Assembly: GCA_944376955.1 (NCBI GenBank)
Contig: CALWEB010000201.1
Span: forward strand, 1-9,094
From: an uncultured Agathobaculum sp.
GTDB taxonomy: Bacteria; Bacillota; Clostridia; Oscillospirales; Butyricicoccaceae
DNA: 9,094 bases
Reading direction: 5' to 3'
In this document: positions 6,443 through 9,094 of the stretch, piece after piece
Position numbering within the stretch: the first letter of the stretch is position 1
How the letters are laid out: each line of letters starts with the position of its first letter
Made by a program: the position numbers and the translations under genes
The notes under the pieces: generated by a model
The model's input: the letters and a program-made list of their open reading frames with translations, nothing else
The model's database searches: none
What the model was told of the DNA's origin: nothing

Positions 6443-8149
6443 TTAGCCGGCAATAGAAATACCGGTATAGTAGAATTTCAGGATTTCTTCATAGCTAAAG
6501 CCCTGATTCGCCATCGCATATGCGCCCCATTGGCTCATACCCACGCTGTGCCCCCAGCCGGAGCCGGTGAAAGTATAGCTGGTAGGAATGGTTCCGGAAG
6601 GTGTAGTTTCCGAAGACGTATTGGAGTTCGATGTAGTATTATCTGCATCAGGTTCAGTTTCAAATCCAGCCTTGGAATCGATCAAGACCGTTCTGGTGTC
6701 CGCATCATAGCCCACGTAGAAATCCAGTGCTTTGCCCAGTTCCTGCAACATATAGTAGTTGTTTCGGTTGATACAATATCCGGTCAAGGAGATCGATTTT
6801 CCGTCCAACTGAATGGGGTCATCCGAGGGGATACAGCTGGTAATCTGCGCAGAGGTCGAATCTGTCATCTCTCCACCAATCACCTGATAGGCTTTGCTGT
6901 TTTCCAGCAGAACACATTCATTCTCTTCATCCCATGTGACATTGAACTGGCTGTCAGTCCCGCTCAGTATGTAAGCGATATCGCGCAGCTTATAATAATT
7001 GTGTCCGTCAATATAATACCCCTGCGGATCGACCGATTGACCATCCACCGTTACATAATGCGTCGATGGATTCATTTTCACACTGGCGCTCAGCGGCAAT
7101 GCAGCCGCGGTTTTGGTGTTCGGTGTGATTGTGTAGCGGATACTGTTCAAGCCGAAAACAGAACGCACACTTTCACGCTGGATTGTCACTTTCTTGCCGG
7201 CTGTATCCGTCACCGTGACCTCATTGACGTTATCCGTATCCGTGCGCTTGGTAACGGCTACGTTTGCCACCGTACCGATAGAATAGCCCGCATTGACAAG
7301 TTTCTGCCGCACTTCCTCTGCAGTAAGTGCCACGCTCCAGGAGCTGTCATAGGATTCATACGGATCAACTTTACCCTGCAAATACGGATAGTCCCCGCCC
7401 CAGACATTGACCGCATCCTCTGTCGCACCGCCATCGGACGAGAAGAAATAGCCAATCACAGCTTCGCCGTTATACATCAGGTACTTTCCTTTGGTCGCGT
7501 CCACTGCAGCATCCGAAGCCGCCGTAGCAAGGTTTGTCCCCAGGTACATCTGGCAGTTGGTCGTATTACACAGATCATAACCAGAACTGGTATGTTTATG
7601 CGTCCCCAAGGCAAAAGAGCGTGCGCACACCGCCTGCGCCTTTTGCGCCTCCGCCGGCCAGTCCGCACTGATCTCATACGGCAGAACGCCCTTCACATAG
7701 TCTTCCAACCCAACATAGTTTATAACAGTCAGGTTACTGCCCGAAGCACGGCGGTATACAAAATCCCCATGCCATTTATATCCCTTAAACCATGTCAGCG
7801 TGCTGTTCGGATGAATTGCCAGATGATCCGCCCCCTGCTCTGACGTATACAACACTTTGCCGGTTGCTGTATCGCTTACCTGAAAAGCGTTGTTCACCAA
7901 TTGAATGGTCAGCTGCGATGCAGACACTGTCGTGCTGCCTGTAAACGTGGTCCCCTGCATCTGTCCAATCGAATAACCGGTCGCTTCACCGGATACATTT
8001 TCCAGCTTAGGGTCTGCAAAGCTGCTCTGACCGCTGACCGTCAGGCCGACCCGCAGCGTAACGTTTGTATCGACTGCTGAAGCCGGCTGCACACACAAGA
8101 TGCCAAAAGCCATGACCATGCAAAGCAGCATGGAAACAATCCTTTTCAT
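6443..8149 (-). CDS. Secreted SpoIID/LytB-domain protein with two inserted stalk (copper amine oxidase N-like) repeats
   Basis: Probably a peptidoglycan lytic transglycosylase of the SpoIID family, acting outside the cell membrane. From the ATG at 8149 it has 568 residues. The start is fixed by AAAGGAG 8 bases upstream; a longer in-frame start at 8188 lacks this support. A cleavable signal peptide spans about 1-25 (ASA before VD) and no lipobox is seen. The SpoIID body runs from about 30 to 352. It includes LEDYVKGVLPYEIS with Glu159 as the equivalent of the catalytic SpoIID glutamate, KAQAVCARSFA, and CNTTNC at 194-199. Two related repeats follow (about 357-426 and 430-497, each with a DG..., NYYxL..., DxxxxxVLL pattern), then a Ser/Thr/Asn-rich linker (about 500-531). 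Last comes the SpoIID closing motif GWGHSVGMSQWGAY at 541-554 and SYEEILKFYYTG. The insertion thus splits the domain. Whether it acts in sporulation or vegetative wall remodelling is unknown. Confidence 0.88.
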   Translation of the reverse strand: MKRIVSMLLCMVMAFGILCVQPASAVDTNVTLRVGLTVSGQSSFADPKLENVSGEATGYSIGQMQGTTFTGSTTVSASQLTIQLVNNAFQVSDTATGKVLYTSEQGADHLAIHPNSTLTWFKGYKWHGDFVYRRASGSNLTVINYVGLEDYVKGVLPYEISADWPAEAQKAQAVCARSFALGTHKHTSSGYDLCNTTNCQMYLGTNLATAASDAAVDATKGKYLMYNGEAVIGYFFSSDGGATEDAVNVWGGDYPYLQGKVDPYESYDSSWSVALTAEEVRQKLVNAGYSIGTVANVAVTKRTDTDNVNEVTVTDTAGKKVTIQRESVRSVFGLNSIRYTITPNTKTAAALPLSASVKMNPSTHYVTVDGQSVDPQGYYIDGHNYYKLRDIAYILSGTDSQFNVTWDEENECVLLENSKAYQVIGGEMTDSTSAQITSCIPSDDPIQLDGKSISLTGYCINRNNYYMLQELGKALDFYVGYDADTRTVLIDSKAGFETEPDADNTTSNSNTSSETTPSGTIPTSYTFTGSGWGHSVGMSQWGAYAMANQGFSYEEILKFYYTGISIAG

Positions 8150-8181
8150 TTTTTCAACTCCTTTTATTTTTTTGCGTTCTA

Positions 8182-8210
8182 TTGACAAATAAATTGCCTT
8201 ACCTTACAAT
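8182..8210 (+). promoter_or_regulatory. Strong sigma-A type promoter for the lysine riboswitch-asd transcript
   Basis: A perfect -35 TTGACA (8182-8187), a 17-base spacer and a near-consensus -10 TACAAT (8205-8210) predict a start near 8217, about 15 bases before the riboswitch. The -35 is only 33 bases from the divergent spoIID-like start codon. The resulting leader before asd is about 320 bases. Confidence 0.9.
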
Positions 8211-8231
8211 AAGAACGAAAAGTACATTTTC

Positions 8232-8408
8232 ACAGATAGAGGCGCGGTTTTCATCAGTATCGTCTGGGAGGGTCCGTAAACCCGTTAAGCAGCCGAGAAA
8301 GGGTCTTCCGCCGAAGCCGGTTCTTGTTGCGGCAAGGCTGTGCTGGACGTTCCGGAGAATATCCCTGCGTCTGTCATCAGCAGAAATGCCGGTGGAGAGC
8401 TATTCTGT
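8232..8408 (+). promoter_or_regulatory. Lysine riboswitch (L box) aptamer
   Basis: The region carries the conserved L-box blocks in order: AGATAGAGGCGCG at the 5' end, CAGCCGAGAAAGGG near 8289-8302, CGCCGAAGCC at 8309-8318, a CTTG/CAAG hairpin at 8323-8336, CTGTCATCAG near 8371-8380, and GGTGGAGAGCTATTCTG at the 3' end. The closing stem P1 pairs ACAGATAG (8232-8239) with CTATTCTGT (8400-8408), with one bulged T. A GGGT/ACCC hairpin lies at 8270-8283 within the first arm. The length of about 177 bases and the position before asd, an aspartate/lysine pathway gene, both fit. By family knowledge lysine binding stabilises P1 and turns the gene off. Confidence 0.88.
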
Positions 8409-8453
8409 TTAGAAAGCCGTGGCCCGTCCACTCTTTCTATTATAGTATAGATC

Positions 8454-8483
8454 ATACCGGTTTTTCAACCGGTATTTTTCTTT
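8454..8483 (+). terminator. Intrinsic terminator of the lysine riboswitch expression platform
   Basis: ATACCGGTT (8454-8462) pairs perfectly with AACCGGTAT (8467-8475) around a TTTC loop and is followed by TTTTCTTTG. It ends about 60 bases before the asd start, in the leader. A candidate antiterminator is GCCGGTG (8388-8394, the 3' edge of the aptamer) pairing with TACCGGT (8455-8461), 7 bp with two G-U pairs. A second hairpin, TAGAAAG/CTTTCTA (8410-8416 with 8433-8439, with an inner GTGG/CCAC stem), lies between aptamer and terminator. The terminator is clear; the antiterminator is inferred. Confidence 0.87.
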
Positions 8484-8539
8484 GTTTCCCCCTGTGTGGA
8501 AAAAAATCAATTTGTTAGTAAATCTTTTGGAAGGATTTG

Positions 8540-9094
8540 ATGAAAATGAATCACTACAAGGTAGGTATTGTTGGTGCAACAGGTATGGTAGGACAGCGTT
8601 TTTCTCTGCTTTTGGAAAACCATCCCTGGTTTGAAGTGGTAGCGCTTGCCGCTTCCGCGCGCAACCGCGGTAAAACCTACGCCGAAGCCTGCGAAGGCCG
8701 ATGGAAGATGGCTGTTCCCATGCCGGAAAAGTACAAGGACATGGTAATGTACGACGCTACGGCCGATGCGGAGGAAATTGCATCCAAAGTGGACTTCATT
8801 TTCTGTGCGGTAGATATGAAAAAGGATGAAATCCGTGCATTGGAAGAAAAATATGCCAAGCTGGAATGCCCGGTTTGCTCCAATAACTCTGCAAACCGCA
8901 TGGCGCCCGACGTGCCGATGATTATTCCTGAGATCAATGCCGATCACGCTAAAATCATCCCGGCGCAGCGCAAGCGTCTGGGCACCAAGCGCGGCTTTAT
9001 TGCCGTCAAATCCAACTGCTCGATCCAGAGCTATGTGCCGGCGCTGTCCGCACTGCTGGACTTTGAGCCGACCGAAGTTGCCGTCTGCACTTAT
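8540..9094 (+). CDS. asd: Aspartate-semialdehyde dehydrogenase, archaeal/fungal type, N-terminal 185 residues (cut by right edge)
   Basis: Reduces L-aspartyl-4-phosphate to aspartate semialdehyde with NADPH, the branch point to lysine/diaminopimelate, threonine and methionine. The N-terminus has the nucleotide-binding GATGMVGQRF at 12-21. Then come ALAASARNRGK at 35-45, CSNNSANRMAPDVPMIIPEINADH at 113-136 (a signature of the archaeal/fungal-type family rather than the E. coli type), and the catalytic cysteine Cys160 in SNCS. The ATG at 8540 has GGAAGG 5 bases upstream. A second ATG two codons later (8546) is an alternative with wider spacing. It is the first gene after a lysine riboswitch and terminator, so expression should fall when lysine is plentiful. 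The C-terminal half lies outside the window. Confidence 0.95.
   Translation, partial: MKMNHYKVGIVGATGMVGQRFSLLLENHPWFEVVALAASARNRGKTYAEACEGRWKMAVPMPEKYKDMVMYDATADAEEIASKVDFIFCAVDMKKDEIRALEEKYAKLECPVCSNNSANRMAPDVPMIIPEINADHAKIIPAQRKRLGTKRGFIAVKSNCSIQSYVPALSALLDFEPTEVAVCTY

Noticed and set aside
6530..7843. Long (437-codon) plus-strand open frame opposite the spoIID-like gene
   Set aside because: It is antisense to a gene with clear domain motifs, has no family resemblance or good ribosome-binding site, and fits the usual shadow of GC-biased third positions.
8182..8412. 76-codon plus-strand frame across the asd leader
   Set aside because: It starts with TTG inside the -35 box, upstream of the predicted transcription start, and covers the riboswitch aptamer, so it is unlikely to be translated.
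8507..8947. 146-codon minus-strand frame opposite asd
   Set aside because: Antisense shadow of the clearly coding asd N-terminus.

Overview
The window looks like a chromosomal core region of a low-to-moderate GC, Gram-positive, anaerobic clostridium, most likely of the Oscillospiraceae/Butyricicoccus type. This is an inference from four things: a CIRCE-controlled groES-groEL operon, the clostridial order spoIID-like - queA - tgt, a SpoVB/MATE-like flippase, and a lysine riboswitch in front of an archaeal/fungal-type aspartate-semialdehyde dehydrogenase. I see no phage, transposase, CRISPR array, rRNA or tRNA gene.

Layout. Everything from 1 to about 8149 is read on the minus strand, in the transcription order spoIID-like (6443-8149), queA (5354-6379), tgt (4160-5302), MOP-family flippase (2508-4088), RlmL/YpsC-type rRNA methyltransferase (1275-2399), groES (801-1085) and groEL (cut by the left edge). 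A divergent plus-strand unit starts near 8182. It has a near-consensus promoter, a lysine riboswitch (8232-8408), an intrinsic terminator (8454-8483) and the first 185 codons of asd, cut by the right edge.

Function. queA and tgt are adjacent steps of queuosine tRNA modification: Tgt inserts preQ1 at the wobble position of GUN-anticodon tRNAs and QueA adds the epoxy-cyclopentane ring from SAM. The spoIID-like gene upstream encodes a secreted peptidoglycan enzyme with an unusual insertion of two stalk-type repeats inside its catalytic domain. The flippase and rRNA methyltransferase are separated by a strong intrinsic terminator. groES-groEL carries its own promoter and a perfect HrcA operator. 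asd is a branch-point enzyme of the aspartate pathway and appears to be shut off by lysine through transcription termination.

Most of the window is conventional. The points most worth a second look are: (1) a perfect 12-bp palindrome between the Shine-Dalgarno sequence and the start codon of queA, flanked by 7-bp direct repeats as if inserted there; (2) the split SpoIID domain, and an Asn where a metal-binding His is expected; (3) the pairing of a lysine riboswitch with an archaeal-type asd; (4) an A9 tract at the start of the flippase gene. I do not see a clear new multi-gene system.
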